A stretch of 33,158 nucleotides of DNA from Peptostreptococcaceae bacterium. Lineage in GTDB: Bacteria > Bacillota > Clostridia > Peptostreptococcales > Filifactoraceae. The notes beneath the pieces are model-generated. The model saw nothing but the letters and a program-made list of their open reading frames with translations, was not told where the DNA came from and did no database searches. Numbering within the stretch: position 1 is the first letter of the stretch; every line of letters begins with the position of its first letter. Made by a program: the position numbers and the translations under genes. Shown here one piece after another: positions 1 to 8,290 of the stretch. The stretch is from contig JAUNKE010000023.1 of assembly GCA_030532905.1 (NCBI GenBank), positions 1 to 33,158 of the forward strand, read 5' to 3'.

Positions 1-49
1 GTATCTTGGTCGGTATCTTGGTTGCTCGTAAAAAATATTTCATTATCAT
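1..49 (-). CDS. Start of an unidentified gene cut by the window edge
   Basis: An open frame begins at an ATG whose first base is 49 (a second ATG lies at 43) and runs off the left edge, 22 bases after the cbiF stop. Only 16 residues are visible, including a TKIPTKI duplication caused by a near-perfect 12-base direct repeat. No good ribosome binding site is visible. The position suggests the next gene of the cbi operon, but the visible N-terminus does not let me identify it. Confidence 0.25.
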   Translation of the reverse strand, partial: MIMKYFLRATKIPTKI

Positions 50-71
50 CCGAGACCGATTTCCAAAATCG

Positions 72-827
72 CTACTCCGTCGCTTCCCTGAATTCATGGC
101 TGTAATCCGGCGCATACAATTTGGAGCGGTCATATTTATCGCCCAAAAATCCGCCGACCGTAATCAGCGCGGTCTTGGTAATATTTTCTTTTTCAGCCGC
201 TTCCGCCAATTTTCCGACCGTCGTGCGTACGATTTTTTGCTCCGGCCAAGTCGCCTTATATACGATAGCTGCCGGAGTATTTTCGGAATAGCCGCCCTTT
301 ATCAGTCGCTCGGAAAGCTCTTGAAGCATTCCCGTGCTCAAAAAGATTACCATGGTCGCCTGATGCTCCGCGAGCAGTGAAATTTCTTCCTTCGGCGGAA
401 CCGGCGTTCTGCCTTCCATTCTTGTCAAAATTACCGTCTGGGTTACATCCGGCAAAGTATATTCCGCACAAAGAGCCGCCGCCGCTCCGAATGCGGAGCT
501 TACGCCCGGTGTAACCTGATACGGAATATCCAGTTCATCCAGCAAATCGAATTGCTCCCGAATCGCTCCGTAAATCGCCGGGTCGCCCGTATGCAAGCGT
601 ACGATTTTTTTATTGAGCCGATATCCCTTCTTCATCACATCGATTACCTGCTCCAAGGTCATCGATGCGGAATTGTGAATCTCGCAATCTCTTTTCGCAT
701 AATTCAAAAGCTCCGGATTGACCAATGAGCCTGCGTAAATGATAATGTCCGCTTCTTCCAACAGTTTTTTACCGCGCACGGTAATCAAATCCGCCGCTCC
801 CGGACCTGCTCCAACAAAATTAATCAT
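72..827 (-). CDS. cbiF: Cobalt-precorrin-4 C11-methyltransferase
   Basis: This 251-residue enzyme would use SAM to methylate C-11 of cobalt-precorrin-4 in the anaerobic cobalamin pathway in the cytoplasm. The protein shows the tetrapyrrole methylase fold signature: an N-terminal VGAGPGAADLITV glycine loop, then LHTGDPAIYG near residue 80, and VTPGVSSAFGAAA near 106. These are the usual SAM-binding segments of CbiF/CobM, and the length is normal for the family. The start at 827 is preceded by GGGAGG at good spacing. It overlaps the end of cbiL by 8 bases, which indicates translational coupling. The neighbours cbiL and cbiD support the anaerobic (cbi) rather than aerobic (cob) assignment. I am sure of the family; assignment to the C-11 step rests on overall resemblance to CbiF. 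Confidence 0.93.
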   Translation of the reverse strand: MINFVGAGPGAADLITVRGKKLLEEADIIIYAGSLVNPELLNYAKRDCEIHNSASMTLEQVIDVMKKGYRLNKKIVRLHTGDPAIYGAIREQFDLLDELDIPYQVTPGVSSAFGAAAALCAEYTLPDVTQTVILTRMEGRTPVPPKEEISLLAEHQATMVIFLSTGMLQELSERLIKGGYSENTPAAIVYKATWPEQKIVRTTVGKLAEAAEKENITKTALITVGGFLGDKYDRSKLYAPDYSHEFREATE

Positions 828-1542
828 GATATCCTCCCGTTTTTTCTTCTTTCACAACTACGATGGAAAAGTAGCTGTTCTTCTCGTCTATGTCATCTAA
901 AGAATGATAGATTTTTTCATCTTTCATCGTTGCTTTCTCCACCATCTTCGCATTGTTGAGCAATCCTTTTTCTCTCAATTTCTCACGCAATTTGATGATG
1001 GATTTCCCCGATTTCATATACACTTTGTTTCCCGCATAGCTCATCGCTTCATCCAAAGTCTCATGGCTCGCCGGCACAATCAAAAGCGGTTGTGAGCCCT
1101 CGCACAGACTGTCATCCAAACTCGCCGCGACGGCACAAAACGAAGTGATACCCGGCACGAGCTGCGTATCATATCCAGCCTCTTTGACTTTGTGGTGAAT
1201 ATAGATATAGGTGCTGTAAATCGCGGGGTCGCCCAAGGTGACAAATGCCACGCTCTTACCCGCGTCCAAATATTTTTTGATATCTTCGGCGCATTCATTG
1301 TGACAACGCTGAACATATTCCTTGTCACGACTCATCGGCATCAAATATTCCAGCAGCTCTTTGCCCTCGATATATTCATCGATGATTTGCAATGCCAAAT
1401 TCGTGGACTTCGAGCCGTCCGCCTGCTCCCCCGATGTCGGATACGCCACATAATCCGCATTTCTAATCGTTTCAATCGCTTTTACAGTCAACAGTTTCGG
1501 GTCTCCGGGCCCTACTCCCACGCCAATCAATTTTCCTTTCAT
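820..1542 (-). CDS. cbiL: Cobalt-factor II / cobalt-precorrin-2 C20-methyltransferase
   Basis: This 240-residue SAM-dependent methyltransferase would act on cobalt-precorrin-2 (cobalt-sirohydrochlorin) at C-20, the first committed ring methylation of the anaerobic corrin pathway. It begins with GVGVGPGDPKLLTVKA, the characteristic CbiL/CobI start, has ADYVAYPTS shortly after, VTLGDPAIYSTY near residue 100 and LVPGITSFCAVAA near 130. Length is typical. The ATG at 1542 follows AGGAGG at 5 bases and overlaps the stop of cbiD in an ATGA, so the two are likely translationally coupled. The end overlaps cbiF. No missing motif was seen. Confidence 0.93.
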   Translation of the reverse strand: MKGKLIGVGVGPGDPKLLTVKAIETIRNADYVAYPTSGEQADGSKSTNLALQIIDEYIEGKELLEYLMPMSRDKEYVQRCHNECAEDIKKYLDAGKSVAFVTLGDPAIYSTYIYIHHKVKEAGYDTQLVPGITSFCAVAASLDDSLCEGSQPLLIVPASHETLDEAMSYAGNKVYMKSGKSIIKLREKLREKGLLNNAKMVEKATMKDEKIYHSLDDIDEKNSYFSIVVVKEEKTGGYHD

Positions 1543-3029
1543 TCTTCCTCCTGTAATTGTTTTAGAAGTTCGCCCGCTCCTGCGCTCTCAAGCACCATCC
1601 CGTGCGAATTCGTAAACACGATAAATTCTATTCTGATTTTCTCTTTCGTTCGATGGTTGATATTTCGGACAATCGCCTCTCCAATCGAGTGCATCGTATT
1701 GTCAAAAATTTCCTGTCCTTCGAGCAGCAACGCGTCCAGCATCTCCTCAATGCTGATCGCCTCCATGATTTTGAGCAGCGTTTCGCGACTCGCGCCATGG
1801 ATTGCGCTGTGGCTCGCCATCACCTCTTGGCGTCCGTCCGCATACGCCGAATGCGTATTCATCACGCTGGCGCCGAGTTTGAGCAATTTGCCGGCATGCC
1901 CGACGAACAGCGCTTCTTCAATTCCCAAAAACACCATATAATCAAGTGCTTCTCCGACGAAATTGGAGATTTTTACACTTTTTTCGAGATCCAATTTCAA
2001 ACTTTGCTTTGCAAAGGCCTGTCCGTAGTTGCCCGGACAAAACAGCAGCGGCTTGCCCGTATCCAATTCTTTGAACTGAGAAAGCTCCGTTCGTATCGTG
2101 TCCACGAGCGCCTTTTCACTCATCGGCTCCACGATGCCGCTCGTTCCGAGAATGGAAATGCCGCCGAGTATTCCCAATTTTTCGTTGAAGGTTTTTTTTG
2201 CAATCTGCGCGCCTTCCTCCACCGAAATTTCCACCAGAAGCGCATGATATCGGAGCAACTCCTGCATCTGAGCGGATTGTCGAACCACTTCGGCAATCTC
2301 CCGCACCATCATCTCACGCGGCATCGGATTGATTGCGGAATGATCCTTCTTGGGAGACAATCCTTTTTTCGTGACCAGACCGACGCCCTCTCCGCCGAAG
2401 ATTCCTATGACGCCGAATTCGCCGATCAATCCTTTCGCCTCATCCTCTTCCAATTCTTCAAAACTGAAATTTTTGAGGTCGATGGCATAAAAATATTTTC
2501 TCGGACTTCTTTGTGATGAAAGATTGTTTTGCTCATCCGCTTCTTCATTCGGCAATCGCTCCATCGACTCCTCGAATTGCAAGTTTGTCGTTGAAATCTC
2601 GGTCTCCCCTTGCATCTTGTCAATCACCGGAAGCGGAGCGAACAAAATTTCGCGATTTTGAAAGGAGATACTCGATGAGATCGCGGCGCCATGTGTCACA
2701 TCGGGGTCATCTCCCGACTCTTTGATGGCGGTCGCTCTCGCTCCAATCAATCCCTTTCCATATTCACGCAGCTCATAATCTCGGATTTCGACCGAAACCG
2801 TAATCCCTTTGAGCGTTTTTATCGGAATAATTTCCGCAGTATATTCAAAAACTTCGTCACCTTTGCTTTTGACGAAGTCTTTGAAAATTTTATCGATTTT
2901 CAAATCGCCAAGCGATTCAGCCATAAGCATCGCCGAATACTTGGTGGCACCCGTGGCGGTCGTTCCGGTTGTATAACCTCTTTTGAGCTGCTTTTGCCCT
3001 TGAACGATCACCATATCATTTTGTTGCAT
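1539..3029 (-). CDS. cbiD: Cobalt-precorrin-5B C1-methyltransferase with an internal insertion
   Basis: CbiD methylates C-1 of cobalt-precorrin-5B using SAM. Family features are LKRGYTTGTTATGATK near residues 15-30, SGDDPDVTHGAAI near 105-117, FGGEGVGLVTKKGL near 211-224 and INPMPREMM near 233-241. At 496 residues it is more than 100 longer than the usual CbiD of roughly 360-380. Most of the excess is a block at about residues 122-206, between the DPDVTHGA and GGEGVG motifs. It is rich in Glu, Asn and Gln and has an acidic EELEEDE stretch. Reading frame and flanking motifs are intact, so this is an insertion and not a frameshift. The ATG at 3029 has only a modest GGGAA-type site; an in-frame ATG lies five codons later. 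The cobalt transporter genes lie directly upstream. Confidence 0.92.
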   Translation of the reverse strand: MQQNDMVIVQGQKQLKRGYTTGTTATGATKYSAMLMAESLGDLKIDKIFKDFVKSKGDEVFEYTAEIIPIKTLKGITVSVEIRDYELREYGKGLIGARATAIKESGDDPDVTHGAAISSSISFQNREILFAPLPVIDKMQGETEISTTNLQFEESMERLPNEEADEQNNLSSQRSPRKYFYAIDLKNFSFEELEEDEAKGLIGEFGVIGIFGGEGVGLVTKKGLSPKKDHSAINPMPREMMVREIAEVVRQSAQMQELLRYHALLVEISVEEGAQIAKKTFNEKLGILGGISILGTSGIVEPMSEKALVDTIRTELSQFKELDTGKPLLFCPGNYGQAFAKQSLKLDLEKSVKISNFVGEALDYMVFLGIEEALFVGHAGKLLKLGASVMNTHSAYADGRQEVMASHSAIHGASRETLLKIMEAISIEEMLDALLLEGQEIFDNTMHSIGEAIVRNINHRTKEKIRIEFIVFTNSHGMVLESAGAGELLKQLQEEE

Positions 3030-3050
3030 ATTTCCCGCTTTCCATTCGCA

Positions 3051-3887
3051 TCATTCTCTTATCAGGCGATGAATTTCCGCAGTTACTTCATCCATCGTCA
3101 ATGCTTTTTTATCAATCCGGAGTCCTTCATCGGCAAGTCGACTGACCAGCTCCGTTAAAATCGGTGCTCGCAGATTGTTTTCCTTAATCAGTTTTGTGTC
3201 ACAAAATATTTGGTGCGGTTCTCCCTCGCCCGTCACCTGACCGTCACGCATCACATATACATAGTCCGCGTAATTCGGAACGATGTCGATATCATGAGTC
3301 GCCAGGATAATCGTAATTCCTTTATCGGATTTCAAATCATCGAGCAAATCCATGATTTCTTCGACCCCTTTCGGATCGAGTCCCGCCGTCGGCTCATCCA
3401 AGATGACCACCTGCGGCTCCATCGCAAGCACACCCGCAATCGCCACGCGTTTTTTCTGACCGTAGCTCAGCGCATGAGTCGGTCTCTCTCGAAGTTTCGT
3501 GACGCCCGTTCGCTCCATCGCATATTCCACGCGCTCGCGAACGACATCCTCCGGCAGCCCCAAATTGAGCGGCCCGAAGCTGATGTCCCGAAACACATCC
3601 GAAGAAAAAAGCTGATCATCCGGATCCTGAAACACAATCCCTACATTTTTTCGCATTTCCAGCAAGCCTTTCTTGCTGTATTCAAGCCGCTTGTTATTGA
3701 TTAAAATTTCTCCGGAACTCGCTTTCAATACGCCGTTGAGATTGAGAAACAGCGTTGACTTTCCCGCACCGTTGCAGCCTAAAATCACCGTCGTTTTCCC
3801 TTTTTCAATCTTCATGTTCAAATTCTTCAATATTAAATTCTCACGCTCATATCCGAAACAAAGATTCTTTACTTCAACAATATTCAT
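3051..3887 (-). CDS. cbiO: Cobalt ECF transporter ATP-binding protein
   Basis: This is the 278-residue ABC ATPase that would energise the CbiMNQO energy-coupling-factor cobalt importer on the cytoplasmic face of the membrane. It has a Walker A (GCNGAGKST) near residue 38, a Q-loop (VFQDPDDQLF) near 85, the signature LSYGQKKR (CbiO proteins often have LSFGQKKR or LSGGQ), Walker B (VVILDEPTAGLD) and a switch histidine in ILATHDID. The C-terminal extension of about 60 residues is normal for CbiO. Its start overlaps the cbiQ stop in an ATGA, so the pair is translationally coupled. The position between cbiQ and cbiD in a riboswitch-led operon supports cobalt as the substrate over other ECF substrates. 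Confidence 0.94.
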   Translation of the reverse strand: MNIVEVKNLCFGYERENLILKNLNMKIEKGKTTVILGCNGAGKSTLFLNLNGVLKASSGEILINNKRLEYSKKGLLEMRKNVGIVFQDPDDQLFSSDVFRDISFGPLNLGLPEDVVRERVEYAMERTGVTKLRERPTHALSYGQKKRVAIAGVLAMEPQVVILDEPTAGLDPKGVEEIMDLLDDLKSDKGITIILATHDIDIVPNYADYVYVMRDGQVTGEGEPHQIFCDTKLIKENNLRAPILTELVSRLADEGLRIDKKALTMDEVTAEIHRLIRE

Positions 3888-4660
3888 AGCAACCTCAATA
3901 CAACAAAAATACCGATTTGAATAATTATCATAACAATTGCCGCGGCAATCATTCTAAAGTTTTTTTCATAAGCGATGTCCAAGGTCAAAATCTGCCCTTG
4001 ATACCCTCTGCTGTCCAGCGCATTGTAGATTTTGTCGCTGCGTCGCATCGCATCCACAAAAACTCGCGCCGCCAATGCCCCCGTCGAATAGTAAGATGTT
4101 TTCAAATCCTTATAGCCCAAACGGGAGTTCTGCGCGATTTTGATTTTTTCAGCACATTCCAGCAACACGAAGATGAATCGATAAATCAGCTCCATCAGCT
4201 CGGTGAACAATCTCGGCACGCGCAGCTTCTCCATCGCCACGCTCAAATCCGAAATCGTCGTGTTCATGACGAAAAAATACACCGCCGACATGATTCCCAA
4301 ACTCTTTATGATAATTTCAAAACCTTGCATCAAACTCTCTTTGCTCGCACCATAATAATACCCGCCCAGACCGATGCCAAACAGAAGAGCTTCCCGTTTT
4401 GCATAGCGACCGAGCACGACCGTAAATGTTCCGAGCAGAATAAATCCCATCGGAATTCGGAGCATCTTTCCGATTTCCGACAGGGAATTTTTACCGAAAG
4501 CGATATTTATAATCGCCATACCGACAAGGGTCGCCAAACTGACGACCCAATGATCCAAAAAAATACACAACAAAAGTACCGCCAGCGAGACAAGCAATTT
4601 ATCCACCGGATTGACATTCTTTATTTTTGAACTGTAAGCATATTTGTCGGTACCGAGCAT
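3884..4660 (-). CDS. cbiQ: Cobalt ECF transporter transmembrane protein
   Basis: A 258-residue integral membrane protein, the T component of the cobalt ECF importer, which couples ATP hydrolysis by CbiO to CbiM. It has several hydrophobic segments (near residues 25-60, 68-85, 95-130 and 235-257). It also carries the two short Ala-Arg-Gly-like coupling segments of the family in the cytoplasmic region (AARVFVDAMRRSDKIYNALDSRGY near 195-218), which contact the ATPase. DAMRRSDKIYNALDSRGY is very typical of CbiQ. The start has an AGGAG-like site, and the gene sits 23 bases after cbiMN. Confidence 0.93.
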   Translation of the reverse strand: MLGTDKYAYSSKIKNVNPVDKLLVSLAVLLLCIFLDHWVVSLATLVGMAIINIAFGKNSLSEIGKMLRIPMGFILLGTFTVVLGRYAKREALLFGIGLGGYYYGASKESLMQGFEIIIKSLGIMSAVYFFVMNTTISDLSVAMEKLRVPRLFTELMELIYRFIFVLLECAEKIKIAQNSRLGYKDLKTSYYSTGALAARVFVDAMRRSDKIYNALDSRGYQGQILTLDIAYEKNFRMIAAAIVMIIIQIGIFVVLRLL

Positions 4661-4683
4661 ATTTCTCCTTTATTCAAAAACGG

Positions 4684-5790
4684 TTAGTGCTGCTCACGCC
4701 CCGCTTTTCCTTTTGTAATCTTTCCAATTCCGAATCCGATAATTCCCGCTCCGATCGCAGCTTGCAATGCAAAGAGCATGGATTCGATTTCACCGCTCGC
4801 CGGCTCAATCAACGGCTCGAAAATCGGCTCGAAATCCGGAGCAATTTCCGTAATCGCGCCTTCCGCTTCACCGTCCGCTCCGCCGAACTCCGCATCTTTT
4901 ACCAAATAAAGCGGTGCAACGAACAATACCGCCGCTACAAGTACCAGCATCGCAATCTTTTTACCGAGACCTTTGACGCTGAAACTTTTGTATCCTTTTT
5001 CCAAATCATTTGCCGCGCCGTAACCGAGTGCGCTCTCAAGCTCAACCACCTGATCCACGCTGTATGATGCGATAACTTGGAAGATGATTACGGACAAAAT
5101 TCCTTCCGCAATTGCAATCGGAACCTGTGTCACTGCAAAAATGCCGAAGAATTTGACAAGCGATTCCATGATGCCGCCTTCCGCTCCCGGAAAAGCAATC
5201 GCCAACTGTGTCGCTGTAACCACATAAGTAATCAAATCCCCTAAAAATGCCGCAAAGAAAACGGAAACCGCCGGAGACAATCCCGCTTTACGCATCGCCT
5301 TGTAGCAAAGATATGCCACCCAAGCACCGACAATCGCCATTGAGAAAATATTCGCTCCCAAAGTCGTGATTCCCCCATGCGCCAACAAAATTGCTTGGAA
5401 CAAAAGCACAATCAATCCGACAACCGCCATCGGTCCCGGTCCAAACAGGATTGCGCCGAGTGCGATTCCGGTCGGATGCGAACAACTTCCGGTCAACGAC
5501 GGAATTTTAAGTGCGGAAAGAATAAAAGTGAACGCCCCCGCCATCGCCAGCAAAATTTTTGCTTTCGGATGCTCCTGCGTCACCTTCTTCAACTTGGCAA
5601 AACCGTAAAACACAAAAGGCAAAGACACCGCATACCAGATTCCCGCCCACATCGTCGGCAAGAAACCTTCCGCAATGTGCATCGCCTGTGACGGCTGCCA
5701 AAGCCCCGATACGACTGCCACAACCACAGCGGTCATCGCCAGTCTCAAAATAAACATACGCTCTTTAGATTTGTTTAAGATATTTCTCAT
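4684..5790 (-). CDS. cbiM: CbiM-CbiN fusion, cobalt substrate-binding component
   Basis: This 368-residue membrane protein would capture cobalt for the ECF importer. The N-terminus has a cleavable hydrophobic leader ending in PSQA, directly followed by MHIAEGFLP; in CbiM the processed Met-His amino end is part of the metal site. [15 protein letters not shown] near residue 105 and [18 protein letters not shown] near 140 are CbiM core motifs with further ligand histidines. From about residue 275 the protein continues into a CbiN module: one membrane span, [14 protein letters not shown], then the [25 protein letters not shown] segment that is diagnostic of CbiN. So M and N are fused in one chain, a known natural variant. 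AAGGGGG precedes the ATG at 5790 by about 7 bases. It is the first gene behind a cobalamin riboswitch. Confidence 0.94.
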   Translation of the reverse strand: MRNILNKSKERMFILRLAMTAVVVAVVSGLWQPSQAMHIAEGFLPTMWAGIWYAVSLPFVFYGFAKLKKVTQEHPKAKILLAMAGAFTFILSALKIPSLTGSCSHPTGIALGAILFGPGPMAVVGLIVLLFQAILLAHGGITTLGANIFSMAIVGAWVAYLCYKAMRKAGLSPAVSVFFAAFLGDLITYVVTATQLAIAFPGAEGGIMESLVKFFGIFAVTQVPIAIAEGILSVIIFQVIASYSVDQVVELESALGYGAANDLEKGYKSFSVKGLGKKIAMLVLVAAVLFVAPLYLVKDAEFGGADGEAEGAITEIAPDFEPIFEPLIEPASGEIESMLFALQAAIGAGIIGFGIGKITKGKAGREQH

Positions 5791-5822
5791 AACAAACCCC
5801 CTTTCTTAAAATCACTCACAAC

Positions 5823-5848
5823 AAAAAAAGACCCCTAGAGGCCGATCA
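5823..5848 (-). terminator. Candidate terminator in the riboswitch expression platform
   Basis: On the minus strand a small hairpin (GATC-GG-CC, loop TCTA, GG-GGTC: six pairs with a two-base bulge) is followed at once by seven T. It lies between the cobalamin aptamer and the cbiM ribosome binding site, where a ligand-controlled terminator is expected. The stem is short, so the switch may instead use a longer alternative pairing with the upstream CAGAGG segment. Confidence 0.5.
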
Positions 5849-5881
5849 ATATTCCTCCATCCTCTGTAGAGAAAAACATTG

Positions 5882-6062
5882 ACAATCACTCAAGTATTCC
5901 GACTCAGGCTTCAACACATACAAAACACCTTCCCGATTACTCAGTGGCATTCGTTTTGCAGCTCTTCCATTACGGCAGCAGGACTGTGTGGGAATTTCAC
6001 CCAGCTTCCATAGAATATGATTGCTTTTGTTTATTCTGTTGGCATCTCATTTGGTGAGCGTT
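5882..6062 (-). promoter_or_regulatory. Cobalamin riboswitch
   Basis: Read on the minus strand, the region has the conserved elements of the adenosylcobalamin aptamer in order: GATGCCA after the first helix, the core GGAAGCTGGGTGAAATTCC, CACAGTCCTGCTGCCGTAAT (the B12 box region), GCCACTG, and the closing AGTCGGAATAC. It sits between a good promoter and cbiM. It should repress the cobalt-uptake and corrin operon when cobalamin is abundant. Family assignment is secure; exact ends are approximate. Confidence 0.96.
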
Positions 6063-6071
6063 GCTACATTT

Positions 6072-6100
6072 ATTATATCCTTTTTACGATGTAAAATCAA
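6072..6100 (-). promoter_or_regulatory. Promoter of the cbi operon
   Basis: On the minus strand TTGATT, a 17-base spacer and TATAAT are seen, placing transcription start near 6065, just before the cobalamin aptamer. The stretch from 6101 to 6248 up to the next promoter is non-coding, and nothing else is recognisable in it. Confidence 0.8.
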
Positions 6101-6248
6101 ATGATTTTTAAGAAAAAAACGAAAGAACGAAATGCACCGATAGCCGACAAAATCAATTTTTATAAACAAAAACCTTATGTAAAACAAATCTTCTTCGTAA
6201 AAGAAATCCCCTCTTAATCGGGCGAGTTTCTTATTCGCCTCAAAAGTA

Positions 6249-6277
6249 TTGACAGCGCTTCATCTCAACAGTAGAAT
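6249..6277 (+). promoter_or_regulatory. Promoter of the YcxB-like gene
   Basis: TTGACA (perfect -35), a 17-base spacer and TAGAAT. Transcription would start near 6284, about 27 bases before the ATG at 6311. It is oriented away from the cbi promoter. Confidence 0.8.
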
Positions 6278-6310
6278 GATAGTAGATGTCAAAAAACAGA
6301 AGGAGAATTT

Positions 6311-6877
6311 ATGAGATTAGAATTTAATTTGACGGAGCAGGATTATATCGATTTTAATTTATATCATTTCGAGCACTCGAAATCGATTCAAAGCGCACAT
6401 AACAAATCCCGATTCGGTGCGGCGATTGCTTATCTCGCATTGCCCTTTGTCTTGGTGAATGTGACGGAAATTCCGTTCTCTTGGTGGATGACGACATTTT
6501 CCATCGTAGCTGTCCTTTGGGTATTGCTTTTTCCGCGTAGCATGAAGAAATTTTACACGAAACAGATTAAAAAAGTGCTTCGGGAGAAAAACAACAGCTT
6601 TTTCGGCAAAAAGATTTTGGAGTTGCGAAATGAAGGCGTGATGACCAAGGGAGATGCCGACGAGACGATGACTTCCTACAATTCCATATCCCAAATTGCC
6701 GAGAGCAACGGCAACCTGTATTTATACAACAGTTCCGTCTCCGCCATCATCGTTCCTGCAAGCGCATTTTCCTCATCGGATGAGCGCAAGGCATTTATCG
6801 AAGCGCTTCGTCCTCGTATTCAGGAGCAGCCGGCTCCCGAGAAGAAAAATTTATTCAGCACGATGGATAAAATGTAA
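6311..6877 (+). CDS. YcxB-like membrane protein
   Basis: A 188-residue protein of unknown function. Two adjacent hydrophobic segments (about residues 37-55 and 59-75) form a hairpin in the membrane. They are followed by a basic region (KKFYTKQIKKVLREK) and a C-terminal soluble domain with the pattern of YcxB-like proteins: an LRNEGVMTKGD strand pair, a YNSISQIAESNGNLYLY stretch, a SAIIVPASAFSS stretch, then a final helix. The YcxB C-terminal domain is related to PH-like folds and often occurs alone with two membrane spans. AGAAGGAG at good spacing supports the ATG. The gene lies 29 bases before the PLP enzyme and may be cotranscribed with it. No catalytic residues are evident. Confidence 0.7.
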   Translation: MRLEFNLTEQDYIDFNLYHFEHSKSIQSAHNKSRFGAAIAYLALPFVLVNVTEIPFSWWMTTFSIVAVLWVLLFPRSMKKFYTKQIKKVLREKNNSFFGKKILELRNEGVMTKGDADETMTSYNSISQIAESNGNLYLYNSSVSAIIVPASAFSSSDERKAFIEALRPRIQEQPAPEKKNLFSTMDKM

Positions 6878-6906
6878 GCTGTCGAACCGATAGAAATGGA
6901 GGCTCT

Positions 6907-7950
6907 ATGTATATTCCGGATAAAATTCATTTGGCAAATCTGCCGACCAAAATTGAAAAGCTCGAAAAACTTTCACAGGAATACGGCAAAAATATATTCA
7001 TCAAAAGAGATGACCAAACAGGCATCGAGATTTCGGGAAACAAAATTCGAAAACTTGAATACGCCGTTGCCGAAGCGAAGCGCGAAAATGCGACGATGCT
7101 TATAACCTGCGGCGCGATGCAATCCAATCATGCGCGAGCAACCGCAGCCGTTGCGAACAAGCTCAATCTGAAATCCGTACTTGTTTTGGTTGACGGGAAC
7201 AGAGAAGTGCCCAACGGAAATTACCTGCTTGATTTGATTTTAGGCGCGGAAATTCGTCTGATTCATTCCGATGACTATGCTCGTGTCGATGAAATCATGA
7301 ACGAAATCAAAAAAGAATATGAGCAAAAAGGCGAGAAAGCATATATCATTCCCACCGGTGCATCCAATGCCATCGGCATGTTCGGATATATCGAAGCCGT
7401 CCAAGAGATTATGCGTCAGGAAAAAGAAATGGGCATTCAATTTGATGCCGTTGTCGATACGGTCGGCTCAACCGGAACTTATGCCGGTCTTATGCTCGGA
7501 AAAGCCGTTCATCATGCTTCATTTGATATCGTAGGGTTCAGCATTGCGGACACGACGGAGGCTTTTCAAAAAAGAGCCTTTGAAAATATTGCCGATTGTT
7601 GCAAATATCTTTCGCGCGAAGGTAAAAATTATACCCCGCAAAGCTTCGGCATTTCAGAGCGGGAATTGAAAATAATCGGCCGATATCGCGGAAACGGATA
7701 TGCACTCAACGATGCGGAAGATTTTGAGACGGTAAAACATCTCGCTCGTTCGGAAGGCATTTTCGTCGATCCCGTCTATACCGCAAAGGCATTCAAAGGG
7801 ATGCTCAGCGAAATTCGGCTCGCCGAAAAAGGACAACAGGATCCGATCGCATCCTTCGATAAATATCAAAATATCTTATTTATCCACACCGGCGGACTCT
7901 ACGGCATCTTCCCGAAAGTTGAAGAAATGATGACTCAGTTGGAGAGATAA
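6907..7950 (+). CDS. PLP-dependent D-cysteine desulfhydrase / ACC deaminase family enzyme
   Basis: A 347-residue fold-type II PLP enzyme. Family members split D-cysteine into pyruvate, sulfide and ammonia, or open 1-aminocyclopropane-1-carboxylate. Motifs: IKRDDQTG near residues 32-39, SGNKIRKLEY with the presumed PLP lysine at K46, and CGAMQSNHARATAA near 69-82, where Ser73/Asn74 match the catalytic Ser-Asn of ACC deaminase. VGSTGTYAGLMLG near 190-202 is the phosphate-binding glycine loop, and FIHTGGLYGIFP lies near the end. Length fits DcyD (about 330). GG before the NK is replaced by SG, a minor variation. Sequence alone does not fix the substrate; D-cysteine desulfhydrase is the most common role in anaerobic Firmicutes. 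AATGGAGG precedes the ATG. Confidence 0.85.
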   Translation: MYIPDKIHLANLPTKIEKLEKLSQEYGKNIFIKRDDQTGIEISGNKIRKLEYAVAEAKRENATMLITCGAMQSNHARATAAVANKLNLKSVLVLVDGNREVPNGNYLLDLILGAEIRLIHSDDYARVDEIMNEIKKEYEQKGEKAYIIPTGASNAIGMFGYIEAVQEIMRQEKEMGIQFDAVVDTVGSTGTYAGLMLGKAVHHASFDIVGFSIADTTEAFQKRAFENIADCCKYLSREGKNYTPQSFGISERELKIIGRYRGNGYALNDAEDFETVKHLARSEGIFVDPVYTAKAFKGMLSEIRLAEKGQQDPIASFDKYQNILFIHTGGLYGIFPKVEEMMTQLER

Positions 7951-7958
7951 TATTTTCT

Positions 7959-8115
7959 ATTGAAAAGCTGATACTCAGCCATTGAAAAACACGGATGCTT
8001 AGCTACTGAAAAACTGTTGCTTAGTCATTGAAAACTGTTACTCGGCTGCCAAAAAACTGATTCTCAACCATTACAAAATACGGATGCTCAGCTACTGAAA
8101 AACTGATGCTCCGCC
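7959..8115. repeat. Degenerate 22-24 base tandem repeat, seven units
   Basis: Seven consecutive units of 21-24 bases begin at 7959, 7981, 8005, 8027, 8048, 8070 and 8094, with a fading eighth unit. The consensus is roughly ATTGAAAAACTGATGCTCAGCC. Units two and six are the longer 24-base form with ACGG in the middle, and each is followed by a closely similar unit (three and seven), so there is a higher-order period of 89 bases. All frames contain stops, so it is not coding. It lies between the PLP-enzyme gene and a bidirectional terminator. The remaining bases 8116-8227 show nothing recognisable. Confidence 0.85.
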
Positions 8116-8227
8116 ACTATACGAACGAAGGTTGAAAAAGTTTTTGATTTGCTAATACCAAAATGAATTTTATCTACCTGATTCAGAATAAAAACCAAGA
8201 TGAATATCACTCCACACAAATTCATTC

Positions 8228-8275
8228 AAAAAAGGATGTGCATCCACTTTCAATCGGTGGATGAGCATCCTTTTC
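8228..8275. terminator. Bidirectional terminator
   Basis: Arms at 8234-8247 and 8257-8270 (GGATG..CATCCAC / GTGGATG..CATCC) pair with two mismatched bases around a nine-base loop. There is an A-run on the left and TTTT on the right. It separates the convergent PLP-enzyme gene (plus) and the DNA methylase gene (minus) and can serve both. Confidence 0.8.
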
Positions 8276-8290
8276 TATTTGGCATTTTCT

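Noticed and set aside
1..24. GTATCTTGGT repeated at the left edge
   Set aside because: It fits a two-fold TKIP coding repeat in the truncated first gene; with the window cut here nothing more can be said.
1602..2516. 304-codon frame on the plus strand
   Set aside because: It is antisense to cbiD, which has intact family motifs. The product is His/Arg/Phe-rich and without known domains.
7959..8115. Tandem repeat considered as a CRISPR array
   Set aside because: Units are contiguous without unique spacers, are diverged from each other, and no cas genes are present.
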